64,000 nucleotides of DNA, from positions 113,622,605-113,686,604 of the forward strand of contig CM066983.1 of NCBI GenBank assembly GCA_033977485.1. Reading direction: 5' to 3'. Every line of letters begins with the position of its first letter. The first letter of the stretch is position 1. The position numbers were made by a program, and so were the translations under genes. Below the pieces are notes generated by a model, which worked only from the letters and a program-made list of their open reading frames with translations, made no database searches and was not told the origin of the DNA. Below, one piece after another: positions 36,688-48,076 of this stretch. Source of the stretch: Hydrangea macrophylla. Its lineage: Eukaryota; Streptophyta; Magnoliopsida; Cornales; Hydrangeaceae.

Positions 36688-36851
36688 CAACAATATTAGG
36701 GTGATAAACACTTGCAAACACGCTCTATTTTTTCTCCTAGGTGGTACTGTGGGATCCACTAAAATTATCCGAACCTCACAGTGCCACCAAGGAGAGAGAT
36801 AGAGTGTACTTGTAAGTGTTTGTAAAAAGTATTTGTTACCCAATTATTACT
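36688..36851. mobile_element. MITE related to family B
   Basis: The arm ATTAGGGTGATAAACACTTG..CTCTATTTTTTCTCCTAGG pairs with CCAAGGAGAGAGATAGAGTG..TTTGTTACCCAATTATTA. The centre retains GTACTGTGGGATCC / CCTCACAGTGCCAC. No clear duplication at the ends. Confidence 0.7.
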
Positions 36852-36902
36852 TGAATATCTCTTCAAATACACTCCCTTGGCCTTACAACACAGATCAATC
36901 CA

Positions 36903-37362
36903 TGTTCTTTGAGAAAGCTACTCACAAATTTGCCAAATCAGATTGAACTGGCATCTAAGGGCGGATCGATCTGCGATCCTGAATGGAGATTCTACAGCTG
37001 TATAAGATAATCGGATCGATTCGCCAATTTACCTCGGATCAATCCGCGATACTTGAATCTGATCCCCTCTTTTATTTACAAGTTTGTCATTTTGGAAGGG
37101 GAGTATAAATATTTAGAGATAGTTTTTAGTTAGGGTTAGCTGTTATTTTGTCTTGAGTTGTTAGTTGTAAACTCTCTCTCTCTCTCTCTCTTTCTCTCTC
37201 TTTGGTCTTCTCTCCCATCTCATTTAATCCTTCATCTACCCCATTTTAGTGATTGTAAAGACCTAGAGAGAGAAGATTGTTATTGTATTAAATGCTTTAA
37301 AGCCTTGCTTGGATTTGTTTTGGAATTTTTTCTTGCTTTTATGATGAGTTCCCTCGGATTGT
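36903..37362. repeat. LTR-like direct repeat, copy 1
   Basis: A ~450-bp segment from GTTCTTTGAGAAAGCTACT to ATGAGTTCCCTCGG recurs at 38391-38838. Shared landmarks in order are TCTAAGGGCGGATCGATC, palindromic GGATCGAT(C/T)CG words, GGGAGTATAAATA (a TATA-box-like sequence), AGTTTTTAGTTAGGGTTAG, a CT-rich tract in copy 1 only, and GCCTTGCTTGGATTT. It may be the promoter part of a degraded LTR retroelement. The open frame of 78 codons across the CT tract is not supported as a gene. Confidence 0.7.
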
Positions 37363-38390
37363 ACACGGGTGTTATAATTTTAACCTTTCCATAGCCTAGT
37401 TGACTCGAAAAAATTGTGATTCAAAATTCGAGACGAATGCAACGTAAAGTCTAGAATTTTTGTTTCACCACCTCTAATGCATGGTATCCTTCATGAGATT
37501 AGTTTTACCCGTTTTATAAAGATTAGCGTTTTTCATGCTTGACATGTGTGTGGCTTTGTATTCCATTTCCCATTGTTGTTTGTTCGCATGTCCCGAGTGT
37601 ATTGCCCGATTCAAGTGTTACAATTTTGAGAGCAATCCCGGTGAGATTTGAGTTGAAGCGCGTTGTCGATCGAAATCCGGTTAAGGAAAGCATGGCATCG
37701 TCCTGATACTTGTAGTCATGTAGTTATACCACACACACTTCCAAGAGTTGGAATGAATGAATGAAGTTTTCTCATAATCGTGATAGTTGGTTGATTCTTG
37801 GGAATTTGTGTGTCATGTACTAAAATCTTTTGAAAGTCTTGTGACTTTGATGAGCATCGACATTGGACAGTAGGCAACTATTATGAGAATATTGTATGTT
37901 TGTGGGTATCATTCTAAGACCTCCAGAGACGACACTTCACCTGCACGGGTAACCTAGAGGTTTAACGGCTTGTTGCATTTGCTCAATACAACCATGTTCC
38001 CTACGAAAACAGTTTATCTTTCATTTTAAATAAAGTTGTGGTGCAAGGTTATTATGGAATCTCTTGGTTATCTTCTTTGCTGCTAAGAGACTAGCAACAT
38101 GCTAGTTGGGGGGTGTGATTCGTGCCCAATATTGCGTTCTCAACTTCATATTTTTACTCTTATTGGACGCGAATTATCATCTAAACCGGGAGAGTTAATG
38201 GATAAATTGTACTTTTATTGTTGTTGTCATTGCCATCAATTTGTTAATAAAAATATCATTCGTGTACGTTTCGGGAGCTTGCTCAAAGTGAGAACCAATC
38301 CCTTTTGGTTGTTATCATGTAAAGATGGAAAGGATTCCACTCCAGCAAAGGTGGATCGATTCGGACTTACAATGCGAATTGATTTGCGTT

Positions 38391-38838
38391 CTTTGATAAA
38401 GCTACTGCATAAGTTTGACAAATCATATCGATCCGGGATCTAAGGGCGGATCGATCTGCGATCCTGAATGGAGATTCTGCTGCTATATAAAATAATCGGA
38501 TCGATCCGCAATTTGCCTTGGATCGATTTGCGATGCCTGAAACTGATCCCCTCTTTTATTTACAAGTTTGCCATTTTGGAAGGGAAGTATAAATAGTTAG
38601 AGATAGTTTTTAGTTAGGGTTAGCCAATATTTTATCTTGAGTTGTTAGTTGTAAACTCTCTCCCACTTTTAGGTCTTCTCTCCCATCTCATTTACTCCCT
38701 CATCTACCCCATTTTAGTGATAGAATAGACCTAGAGAGAGAAAATTGTTATTGTATTGAATGCTTTGAAGCCTTGCTTGGATTTTATTGGAATTGTCTCT
38801 TGTACTTATCATGAGTTCCCTTGGTTTGTATGATTTCT
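38391..38838. repeat. LTR-like direct repeat, copy 2
   Basis: The second copy of the segment at 36903, with the same landmarks but a much shorter CT tract. Sequence downstream (39,375-39,480) reads TTCCTGTGGACTCGACTCCC, a phrase I associate with the 3' part of Gypsy/Athila-like LTRs. The 37,370-38,390 interval between copies has no recognisable retroelement protein. No intact TG..CA borders were found. Confidence 0.65.
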
Positions 38839-39868
38839 CTTTTCCTCTACTTAATGTTCATGTTTTCATAGTTATGAGTAGCTAGATAATGTAGGTTGGG
38901 GATCATAAATCCACCATTGGACCCATTTGTGCTTTAATGTAGGATTTCCATGTTTTGTAACATTTCTAGGGTTCATGGGTGTAGGGTTTGAATTTCTAGG
39001 ACTACACTTGTGATGTCAAGCATCATAAGTTGTTCAATCTTTGATTTCAAACCCCACCTCATGTATTTCATAGAACTTCCTATCAGACATTGTAGATTGA
39101 CAACCACATGTTTGGTAGTTTGCCTCAATGAAATTCTTTATCCTAGATAGCGCTACAAATATTGATTCAATGTGTTGTTTGGTCCAAGGTGGGGGAATGC
39201 TCCCCAACCTCGATTTCTCTATTTGAAAAACCCCCAATCTCTAATTAAAACTCGTATTTGTTTAAAGCTCATTCCTCTTTTCATGGTTCGTCATTTTAGT
39301 ACAAATAGTGACAATTGAATTTCACCAAAAGTCGAAAAGATATTGTTTTCTTTCTTAGTTTGCTAAATTCTCATCGCATGGTAAGTGGTTATTAAGCGTC
39401 TATAATCGTTGTTGCATTTCAATTCCTGTGGACTCGACTCCCTACTTCCAATTTACTACATTTTTAATAGGGTTAACAAAGAACTTGATTTTGACGTAAT
39501 CGGGGCAAACATAAATAATTCAAAAATTAAGGCACAATTTTAATTGTCCAAAAGTGAGGGGAATGAGTAGGGGTGACCATGGGCTGAGCGTTCACTAGTT
39601 ACTAAGTGCACTTACCCTTGCCCAAGCCCGGCCCGACCCTATGGTAGGCTTAGAGATGATTGCCCAAACTCAACCTTAATCAACATCTCAAATTCTAAGC
39701 CCGGGCTGGGCCGACCCATTGCTATTATTATTATTTTATTTTTTTTAATGGACTTCAACTATATAATTTTTTTTAATCATAAATAATGTTTAGAATTATT
39801 ATCACACACTATTAATTATTAACAAAAAATGTAATAAAAATTCTTGTAAGAATATATATATATATATA

Positions 39869-41267
39869 CAGAAATACTAGGGTGACTTCAAATTCCACGC
39901 GGAATCTCACACGAGAGACTTAATAGCAAATTTTACAAAATATGTGTGACCCACAAACCTTAACATTTCAAGTTTTCAACACACAAAACATACACATAAA
40001 ACAGTACACACTCTCTCTCTTTCTCTCTCTCTCTCTCTGTGGAAGAAATTGGAGCCAAAATGAAAATCTAAAAATCCCGAATTCCATGCCCTAGAATAGA
40101 GCAGATCCGCTGCCTCCACCCAGAATTTAAAAAGAGTGGGAACTTTAATAACCTAGCCAGAGAATTGGAAGATGATCTGATGTGGGTCAGATTCAGGGTA
40201 GACTCCGGTGACTCCATTGAATCCCAGAAGCTTTGATCCAACACCATAGTTGGCGAATTCCAAGAAAATTCATTTTCTTGATCAGAATTAGACTCCAAAT
40301 TGCAGAGAAATGGGTGTTGAAGAAGTTGTTTAGCCGTCCACCGCTCTTTCGAATCTCTGTTCAAACACTTACTCAATAAATCTTTGGCCTCATCGCAAAA
40401 CCACCATGGAAACCCCGGTGACTCGCCGAAAAACCCGATTCGGTGAAATAATGATCAGACACCCACAAGCACAAACTGACCTATATATTTCTTTTGCTTT
40501 CTCTCTCTTACCCTGCTTTTTTTTTTTACCCTCTGTTTTTTTAATGTAATAATATATAAAAGTTTAAAGGTCTATACCACTATAAAACCCCCAAATACTC
40601 CTTAATGTTTCAAGTCCCATACCACTATTTGTGTAACTGACTTATATATGTACTTATGTATATACCCATCAGAAGATAAGTTGTTTCTCATTTTCTGCAA
40701 TTAACCAAAAGTACCAAAAACACAAACAAAATCACAGAAAAAAGCTAATCTGGCACTAATGGCTTACCAGTTCAGTTGGAATCATCACTACCACTCTTTA
40801 ATTTCCCTGAGAATTTTTTTTTCTTTTCCTTTTTAGCACCAAAGACAAAAGTAAAGTGAAAACCCATTAAAATCTGTTCTGTTACTGGGTTTCTTTCTTT
40901 TTCTTTTTATTTGTTTTTTCTCTTTGATTTTCCTGAGAAAGTAGAAAAATCTTGTTTGTTCAGTCCAGATTTACGATTTTTACACAGAGAGAGAGAGAGA
41001 GGGGGTCGTCGGTGGTGGAGGCTAGCACCACCGTGGGTGGAGTGGTGGACGGGAGTCGAGTCTGTTCTAGAGCATGAAATTTTGGGATTTTCAGATTTTC
41101 ATTTTTGGCTCCAATTTCTTCCGGAGAGAGAGAGAGTACTATTTTATGTATGTGTTTTGTGTGTTGAAATGTTAAGGGTTTGTGGGCCACACAAATTTTG
41201 TAAAATTTGCTAAAAAGTCCCTATTGTGAGATTCCGTGTGAAATTTGAAGTCATTCTAGCATTTTTG
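39869..41267. mobile_element. Pack-type TIR element carrying a kinase fragment
   Basis: A 1,399-bp element with unusually long TIRs. The left arm 39869-40104 and right arm 41062-41267 are inverted copies with small gaps; both contain TGACTTCAAATT, CGGAATCTCACA, TAGCAAATTTTACAAAAT and GAAGAAATTGGAGCCAAAA. Outer ends are CAGAAATACTAG and its partner CTAGCATTTTTG. Both sides abut (AT)n, so no duplication can be measured. Between the arms lies a piece of a MAPKKK gene (40068-40454) plus about 600 bp of non-coding DNA. Long TIRs plus captured gene sequence is the Pack-MULE pattern; the superfamily is inferred. Confidence 0.75.
40068..40454 (-). pseudogene. Captured C-terminal fragment of a MAPKKK17/18-like kinase
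   Basis: The minus-strand reading has the end of a protein kinase domain, RIGFFGESPG.. then DEAKDLLSKCLNRDSKERW and TAKQLLQHPFL. This is the subdomain XI signature (conserved Arg in KERWTA) and is especially like plant MAPKKK17/18 proteins. A short Ser/Asn-rich tail follows. The frame is closed upstream by TGA at 40455-40457, and the ATP-binding loop, catalytic loop and DFG segment are absent. The last codons (40068-40104) run into the left TIR. It cannot be an active kinase. Function of a transcript, if any, is unknown. Confidence 0.82.
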
Positions 41268-41493
41268 ATATATATATATATATATATATATATCATTAAT
41301 ACTCGGGTTGGACCAGACCAAATCGGACCTCATTTACTATGTCCAAGCTTGACTCTAAAATTAAACGGGCCTAAAAAATTAATACCCAAGTCCGCTTGTG
41401 CAGGCCTACATCTCTGCCCAATTTCGAAAAAAGCAGAGCTGGGCTGGAAAGGCCGAGCTGGCGATCGAATTGTTGGCCACCCCTAGGCATGTG

Positions 41494-43690
41494 CCCCTCC
41501 ACTGGCCTCATATACTTCCTCCCTTTACCACTGTGGCTCCTATGTGGATCCGAACACTTAAATTGTAATAGTAGTCACACAATTTGACGTTCACATGAAA
41601 TAATTTTTCACAAAGCAGGTGCTAGACACATTAATTAGTGATGGGTCATGAGTCTCATGACTCGAGAGCTCCAGGCAACAATGAGCTTTACATCAACAAA
41701 CCCAAAAGGCAATACAAGCTTAGTACTCAATACATGACTTGCACAGTTCTTCTGTTTAATTGAATCAAGACTGTGACTGTGCTAGATCATGGGCCTGATT
41801 GCTATCTATGCATGTACAAAGTGGGCTTCATGTTTGCCAATAAAAGTGGTAAGGCCCCTAAGCCAGAGAGATTCACAAATCCAATGAGACACGGATTTTG
41901 GAACCAGAGCCTGAAACTAGTATAGCAAAATGTTAAACATGAATTTGGTGTATTCAAGGTGCCAGTGGACTTGGTTCCTATTGTATACTAGTGAATTAAC
42001 GGTGAACCCCTATCATGTGACACTCATTTCATTGTGATCACCACTTCTTTTTCTTTCTTCTCCCCAATCTTATATCTAAGAAGTAAGTTATGGAATGAGT
42101 AATGTTGGAGATACAACCAATTCTTATACGTAGTAATAACTCATTTATATATATTACCTGAAATGGGATCTCCCTTTCTACGAGTTATACCTTTTCACGA
42201 TATATATATATATATATATATATGTATGTTTTTTTTTTGTTTCCCAAGGTATCCCCAGACCTTCTGCCCAGGACTAATCTTTTAGTTACAACTCTCTGAT
42301 TGTTATACCCCAAATATATGTAAGTTTAATATATGTATATAAATAATACATATGTTATTTTATCCCCTAATATTTCTCACTCATGCTAGGATATTTTTGT
42401 GGAGCTTTGGTCATTGTCCCCTCAAACCAAATATGATATAGCTTAAACTCACACTGCTTTTCTTTATCTCATTAGGTTACAAGTTTTTGCTTTGGTCAAA
42501 AATACTCTTTTATGCGTAAATTTTTTTAAGTTGTTATAATTTTTGTTCTAGAAATATATATATATATATATATATATATTTGTACACTTTGATGTTTTGG
42601 AATTAGAAAAACAAGCTCTATCAAAACGAAATTAATATTGACTGTAAAATCCTGGAGGGAAAAAATCTTAAAATTTAAGCCAGAAAAGTAAAAACAACAT
42701 TTTTTTCCATGAATCATAAAAAAAAAAAGTCATTCTTGTAAAATTAACATCCTTAATTGCAAAGATCTCGAAAAAAAAAATACCCAAAAAGTACAAAATA
42801 TGAGAAAGTTATGGTCATTAATACAAATAACAACTTTATCTGTTTGTAAATATATAATATTATCCTGTTTTCAAACAGATAAAATCTCAAATTGAGATTG
42901 CAAATTATCTATTTTTATAAAATTTTCAAGTCCAATGCGTAAATCTTGGCAGCTACAATGGGCTTTTAAAAAAATATATATATATTAAGGACCTTAGAAG
43001 GTGTTGAAAAACTTTGTGAATCTAGTTAGTTAAATATTATTGGTCAGGGACCATAGACCAACCCAAAAGGCTAAAAAATAAATAAGATAAAGGTTGTCTA
43101 AAGTTAACAGATAAATAAGATAATATATACTTATGCTAGTCATTTCTGTCAAGTACAGGGTAAAAAAGTGATGAAATAGTTTTTTTTTTTTTTAAGGGAG
43201 GCTTGGCTTAAGGTCCTTAAAATTGGGCATAATTGGATTAAAAGACAGCCCATTAACAACAACCTCACTAAGGACAAAAGCCCAGGCCCATATTTAACCT
43301 ACATCCACAATATTAAAACATCACTTTTCAAATCCATTTTACTCTTTTCATCAGACCAAACTACCCTTAAAGAAATTGTAAAATAACCAAGTCAACGCGC
43401 ACAACGCGCAAGAAATTCTTTCCCGCGCCAACACACGCACTACCCAACACGCGCTAAACCTGGGGAAATGTCTCCCACGCCACTCACATGGTGTGAGTAT
43501 AGTACTGTATAATTTCTAATTTCAAAAAAATGTTTTTAAACTTTAAACCTCCATAACTTTTGTTCTACAACTCCATTTTTTGTAAATTTTATACCGTTGG
43601 AATCGTGTCGACGAGATCTACAAAACTAGTACCATTGTTGATATGTTTTGAGCAAACTTTTTTTTTAAATTTTTACATATATAAATAATA
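41494..43690. other. Gene-free AT-rich stretch
   Basis: No supported gene on either strand. It contains (AT)n tracts at about 42196-42222 and 42551-42580 and several poly-A/T runs. The part at 43,385-43,490 is locally GC-richer, with repeated ACGCGC words (CAACGCGCACAACGCGCAAG). Confidence 0.6.
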
Positions 43691-44765
43691 AGTGAAATTT
43701 CACTTAATATTTATGGAGGTTGAAATTTTCTCTATTGTAAGATTTCTTAGTTTAAAAAGAGGCAAATTAAATACTTTAAGTATAGATTAGGGCTTAGTTT
43801 GGCCCCCACGCGATTTTTAAAAGTAGCTAATGAAATTTATTATTAAGCCGTTTGATAATTTTATGCAAGTAGCTAATGAAATTTATTATTAAGTTGAAAT
43901 TTCAGTTCAGAATGATCCTAAGTCAAATTTGACTTAAGTTGAGTAAATTTTAGTTAACTTTGATTTGTCATAAATGAAATTTCGCTTAACTTTCTCCGTG
44001 AAATTTCACTTAATTCTTTTAGTGGGGGGAACTGTTCAGGTTCAGAAGAGGTTGTGTAAATTTTCTTAGTGAAAAAATACAGTATTGAATGTAATTTTCA
44101 GTTCAGAATGATCCTAAGTCAAATTTGACTTAAGATGAGTAAAATTTACTTAACTTTGATTTGTCACTTAAAATTTCACTAAGTACATGAAATATTAAGT
44201 GAAATTTCACTTAATATTTATGGAGGTTGAAATTTTCTCTATTGTAAGATTTCTTAGTTTAAAAAGGGGCAAATCATATACTTTAAGTATAGATTAGGGC
44301 TTAGTTTGGCCCCCACGCGATTTTTAAAAGTAACTAATGAAATTTATTATTAAGTTGTTTGATAATTTTATGCAAGTAGCTAATGAAATTATTATTAAGT
44401 TGAAATTTCAGTTCAGAATGATCCTAAGTCAAATTTGACTTAAGTTGAGTAAATTTTAGTTAACTTTGATTTGTCATAAATGAAATTTCACTTAACTTTC
44501 TCCATGAAATTTCACTTAATTCTTTTAGTGGGGGGAACTGTTCAGGTTCAGAAGAGGTTGTGTAAATTTTCTTAGTGAAAAAATACAGTATTGAATGTAA
44601 TTTTCAGTTCAGAATGATCCTAAGTCAAATTTGACTTAAGATGAGTAAAATTTACTTAACTTCAATTTGTCATAAATGAAATTTCACCTAACTTTCTCCG
44701 TGAAATTTCACTTAATTCTTTTAGCGGGGGGAACTGTTCAGGTTCAGAAGGGGTTGTGTAAATTT
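43690..44765. repeat. Tandem repeat, ~507-bp unit, about 2.4 copies
   Basis: The segment starting AAGTGAAATTTCACTTAATA occurs at about 43691 and 44195 (offset about 507 bp). A truncated third unit repeats the block from TTCAGTTCAGAATGATCC to TTCAGGTTCAGAAG. Each unit carries the palindromes AAGTGAAATTTCACTT and TCAAATTTGACTTAAG, and part of the TTAGTTTGGCCCC element seen at 11934. No gene. Confidence 0.82.
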
Positions 44766-45146
44766 TCCAATCTTCCAATCTCCTATGAATGATAATTTCA
44801 GACTATATCTAGGGAAGATTGTCCTGTACCTTTTTGTTGAGACTTTAATTTATAGTAAGTGTATGGAATACTATGTGGAATAGACAACTTTGGTATTTCA
44901 TTTGCTCCCTATCTCTTTCCTAGTATTTCATAATCCAATTTCCATAATCCCTACATTCAGCTTCTCAAATCAAGCAACTTTGGTCAAGTCTAAAAGAAAG
45001 ATATTAAGCCAAGAAAGTCATGCAACTATGAGAGAGAGAGAGAGAGAGGTTGGCTTCATGTTAGATTTCTACCTCTTCCTATATCATAATCCAATTTCCA
45101 GAGAGAGCTTCATGGTAATTCTCTCAATAGTAGTAATACTAGTAGT

Positions 45147-45761
45147 ATGATGATGATAAAAGCTCTCAGCCTATCTCACACCCAAAAGATGTTCATCGCC
45201 CTCCAATCCTACAACTCAATAAGCCCTCTCATAAAGTTCTCTCACTTCACAGCAAACCAAGCCATATTCCAAGCACTGGAAGGTGAGGATCGTGTCCACC
45301 TCATCGATCTAGACATTATGCAAGGACTCCAATGGCCTGGATTGTTCCACATACTAGCTTCAGCTTCTTCTTCTTCTTCTTGTAGTACCAGCTGCACAAC
45401 AATCAGCAGGAGGAGGAAGAAGATCAAATCCATCCGTATCACAGGCATAGGTTCCTCCATGGATCTACTCCAGGCAACAGGACGACGTCTTGCAGACTTT
45501 GCCAACTCATTGGGTCTGATCTTCGAGTTTCAGGCATTCGAGGGCAAAGTTGGTAACATAACTGACGTGGTGAGTTATGGTGAGGTGGAGGTCGTCGGAG
45601 ATGTCGCCGGAGATGGTGAGATGTTGGTCGCCGGAGATGGCGAGGGTGGAGGCCGGAGGTGGGGTAGTGGTCGGAGGTGGTGTGGAGTAATGGTTATGGT
45701 GACTAGGGTTTGGTTAGGCTTAGATGTTGAAGATGAGGGTATTTTGGTCTATGCACATTAG
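45147..45761 (+). pseudogene. Truncated SCARECROW-LIKE 23-type GRAS fragment
   Basis: Residues about 10-140 of this open frame match the centre of a GRAS domain: [20 protein letters not shown], the VHIID motif as [20 protein letters not shown], then [19 protein letters not shown] and [12 protein letters not shown]. The wording is closest to SCL23, a nuclear transcription co-regulator of the SCR/SHR group. The leucine heptad I start is missing. After [10 protein letters not shown] the family sequence stops and a Gly/Val/Asp-rich tail follows, from a GGAGATGG-repeat stretch. PFYRE and SAW motifs are absent. A short Ser-rich expansion ([12 protein letters not shown]) also disrupts the domain. 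The open frame upstream at 44890 is not recognisably GRAS. Confidence 0.8.
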
Positions 45762-46103
45762 GAAGACTTATTCTCAATGTGTATTTTAAATTGTCCTTAG
45801 TTTCAATAAAACTCATCTTAATAACCTTTTTACCAATTTTCCCTTTTTTTAATTATTGCATACACTACTTGATTTAGAGGCACTTCTCACCAATTTCTCC
45901 AATGGGTTAATAAGTTATAACTCCTATTTAGGAGACTTTTATGGTAATAGGCCCAACTCAAAAAATGTTTTAGTCATGACAAGTCGACAAAATTTTTCTA
46001 GACTTTAAGTTGTCCAAACTCAAATGTATAAGTCTAAACATGGAGGATTTTATCGTGAAATCTGTAATTGTAATATTTTGAGTAATATATATATATATAT
46101 ATA
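45762..46103. other. AT-rich spacer before the Helitron
   Basis: No gene or repeat recognised, except the (AT)n tract at 46085-46104 into which the Helitron is inserted. Confidence 0.5.
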
Positions 46104-47069
46104 TCTACTATAGTATAAAAACGAATAAACAAGCACGTCAAAAAATATGAACTTCCTCTTTTGCCCTTTACTACACCATAATTACTCATATATCTATCTA
46201 TACATCGTAAGGATATATTGATTTGTGTGAGGGTAAATCTATCATTTCGGACAAATAATTACATTCAAGTCAGCTTGTCAAAAAATATGAACTTCCTCTT
46301 TTGTCCTTCACTACATCATAATTACTCATATATCTATCTATACATCGAAGGATATATTGATTTGTGTGAGGGTAAATCTGTCATTCGGACAAATAATTAC
46401 ATTCAAGTCAACTTTTACAATTTTATTTAATATAATAATGAGGTTTTAATCAACAATCTTGTGTCTAATTACATTTGGGTCAACAATTTTTGGGATATTT
46501 ATTATTGACTTAAAAAAAGTCAACAAAAGTGGCTATTTTGGTGACTATTTATGAATTGGTCACTAATACTTACAATTTGGTCAACTTCTTCTCTCAAATG
46601 AGGTTTCAATCAACAATTTGTGTCTAATTACATTTGGGTCAATAATTTTTGGGATATTTATTATTCACTTCATAAAAAGTAAAAAAAAAAGGCTATTTTA
46701 GTGGTTATTTAGAAATTGGTCACTAATATTTACAATTTGCTCAACTTCTTCTCTCAAAGTTAGGATTCATATATTGTAATATGTGTAATTGCATTAAGTC
46801 AGCAAGTTTTGGGATATTTATTATTCACTTTAAACAAGTTTTAAAAAGTGGCTATTTTAGTGGCTATTTAGGAATTGGTCACTAATTTCACATTTTGGTC
46901 AACTTCTTCTCTAAAATTTAAGTTCTGGTATATTTATGGGTATATAGTCCTAATATATGCATCTAATTAGAAATATGTCCTTTTTAAAAACGAATCTAGA
47001 AATTAGTCCCTTGTCTAATTTGAAGACTAAAATACCCCTATATCATTTTTATAGAAATGTATATATATG

Positions 47070-47177
47070 TATAACTATATATGGTAACTGATTTATCATC
47101 ATTTACTCCACAATTCATACATGTACATATATAAACTAATTTATATATGATAAATCAGTTACCATATATAGCTAAAA
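47070..47177. repeat. Inverted repeat inside the Helitron
   Basis: ACTATATATGGTAACTGATT and its complement AATCAGTTACCATATATAG form about a 25-bp stem separated by roughly 55 bp. It could be a small MITE nested in the Helitron; no duplication was found. Confidence 0.7.
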
Positions 47178-48039
47178 ACTGAGAAAATATCTCCATATAA
47201 AGTCCACAATCACCAAAAAATTTCTCACAAACTCTTGATAAATTCGCACTACGTATTCACAACTTCATACTTAAAAACTGAGAAAATTATCAATGAGAGT
47301 GCACTAAAATAATGTGAAATTGCTCACTATATTAACTAAGTATTGAAAATAGTGAGAATTTCATATTTTAATGTGTATAATAATGAAAAATTTCTCACTC
47401 ATACTAAAAGGGTAGAATAACCTACTTTTTAAAACAAAAATAAGTATACACATAGAGAGGATTTGATGAGAAATTTATCAACAATTAACAATTTTCGAGA
47501 AGAATTCCAAAAAAATAAAAAATAAATTCACACCTATTAAATTGATATGACAAGTAATTTCTCACAAAATAAAAATAAATTTATCACTTTTTAATACAAA
47601 TTTCTCACTTTTAGGTGAGAAATTCTCACTTTTCGAAGAGAAATTCTCACTTCTCTCTCTATACCAGAACTCCAGACTGTGCTTCTCTCGAATTTCTGAT
47701 CTGTGATTCTCTTTCTTGCATCAATCTGTGTCGAGAACTCTGGCCCTCAAGTGTCTTGTTCTCATTCACAACACAAATTGTTACCAATCCTGTAGAGCCT
47801 CCAAAGATGGTATGTAACTCTCTAAATCGTCAACTCCGATGACGACATCGGCATCAATCAAAAGGTAAGGATGATTGGTAGTGGCCACCGGAAAGTGATT
47901 GAGGAGCTTCTTTAATGGTTTGTAACAGAGAAATTTATCCCTCTAATCGGGTATGGCTACTTCAATATGCATCGGAAATCCCAAACTTCATCTCAACAAT
48001 GATGATGATGATAAGTATAATCCTTTTGTGTGATTGTAT

Positions 48040-48040
<1 letters not shown>

Positions 48041-48073
<33 letters not shown>
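48041..48073. repeat. (GA)n microsatellite
   Basis: A run of about 16 GA units. It generates spurious Arg-Glu reading on one strand and Ser-Leu on the other. Confidence 0.93.

Positions 48074-48076
<3 letters not shown>

Larger units (their letters stand above)
39568..41485. mobile_element. hAT-like element hosting the MAPKKK-capture element
   Basis: Ends TAGGGGTGACCATGGGC and TTGGCCACCCCTA are inverted hAT-type termini. The flanks GGAATGAG (39560-39567) and GGCATGTG (41486-41493) agree at 6 of 8 bases, a decayed duplication. Outside the inner insertion only about 500 bp remain, including GCCCGGGCTGGGCC words. An AT dinucleotide tract in the middle was the landing site of the inner element. 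Confidence 0.7.

Noticed and set aside
36903..38838. Complete LTR retrotransposon with two LTRs
   Set aside because: The two direct repeats lack TG..CA ends and target duplications, their outer flanks differ, and there is no gag/pol between them.
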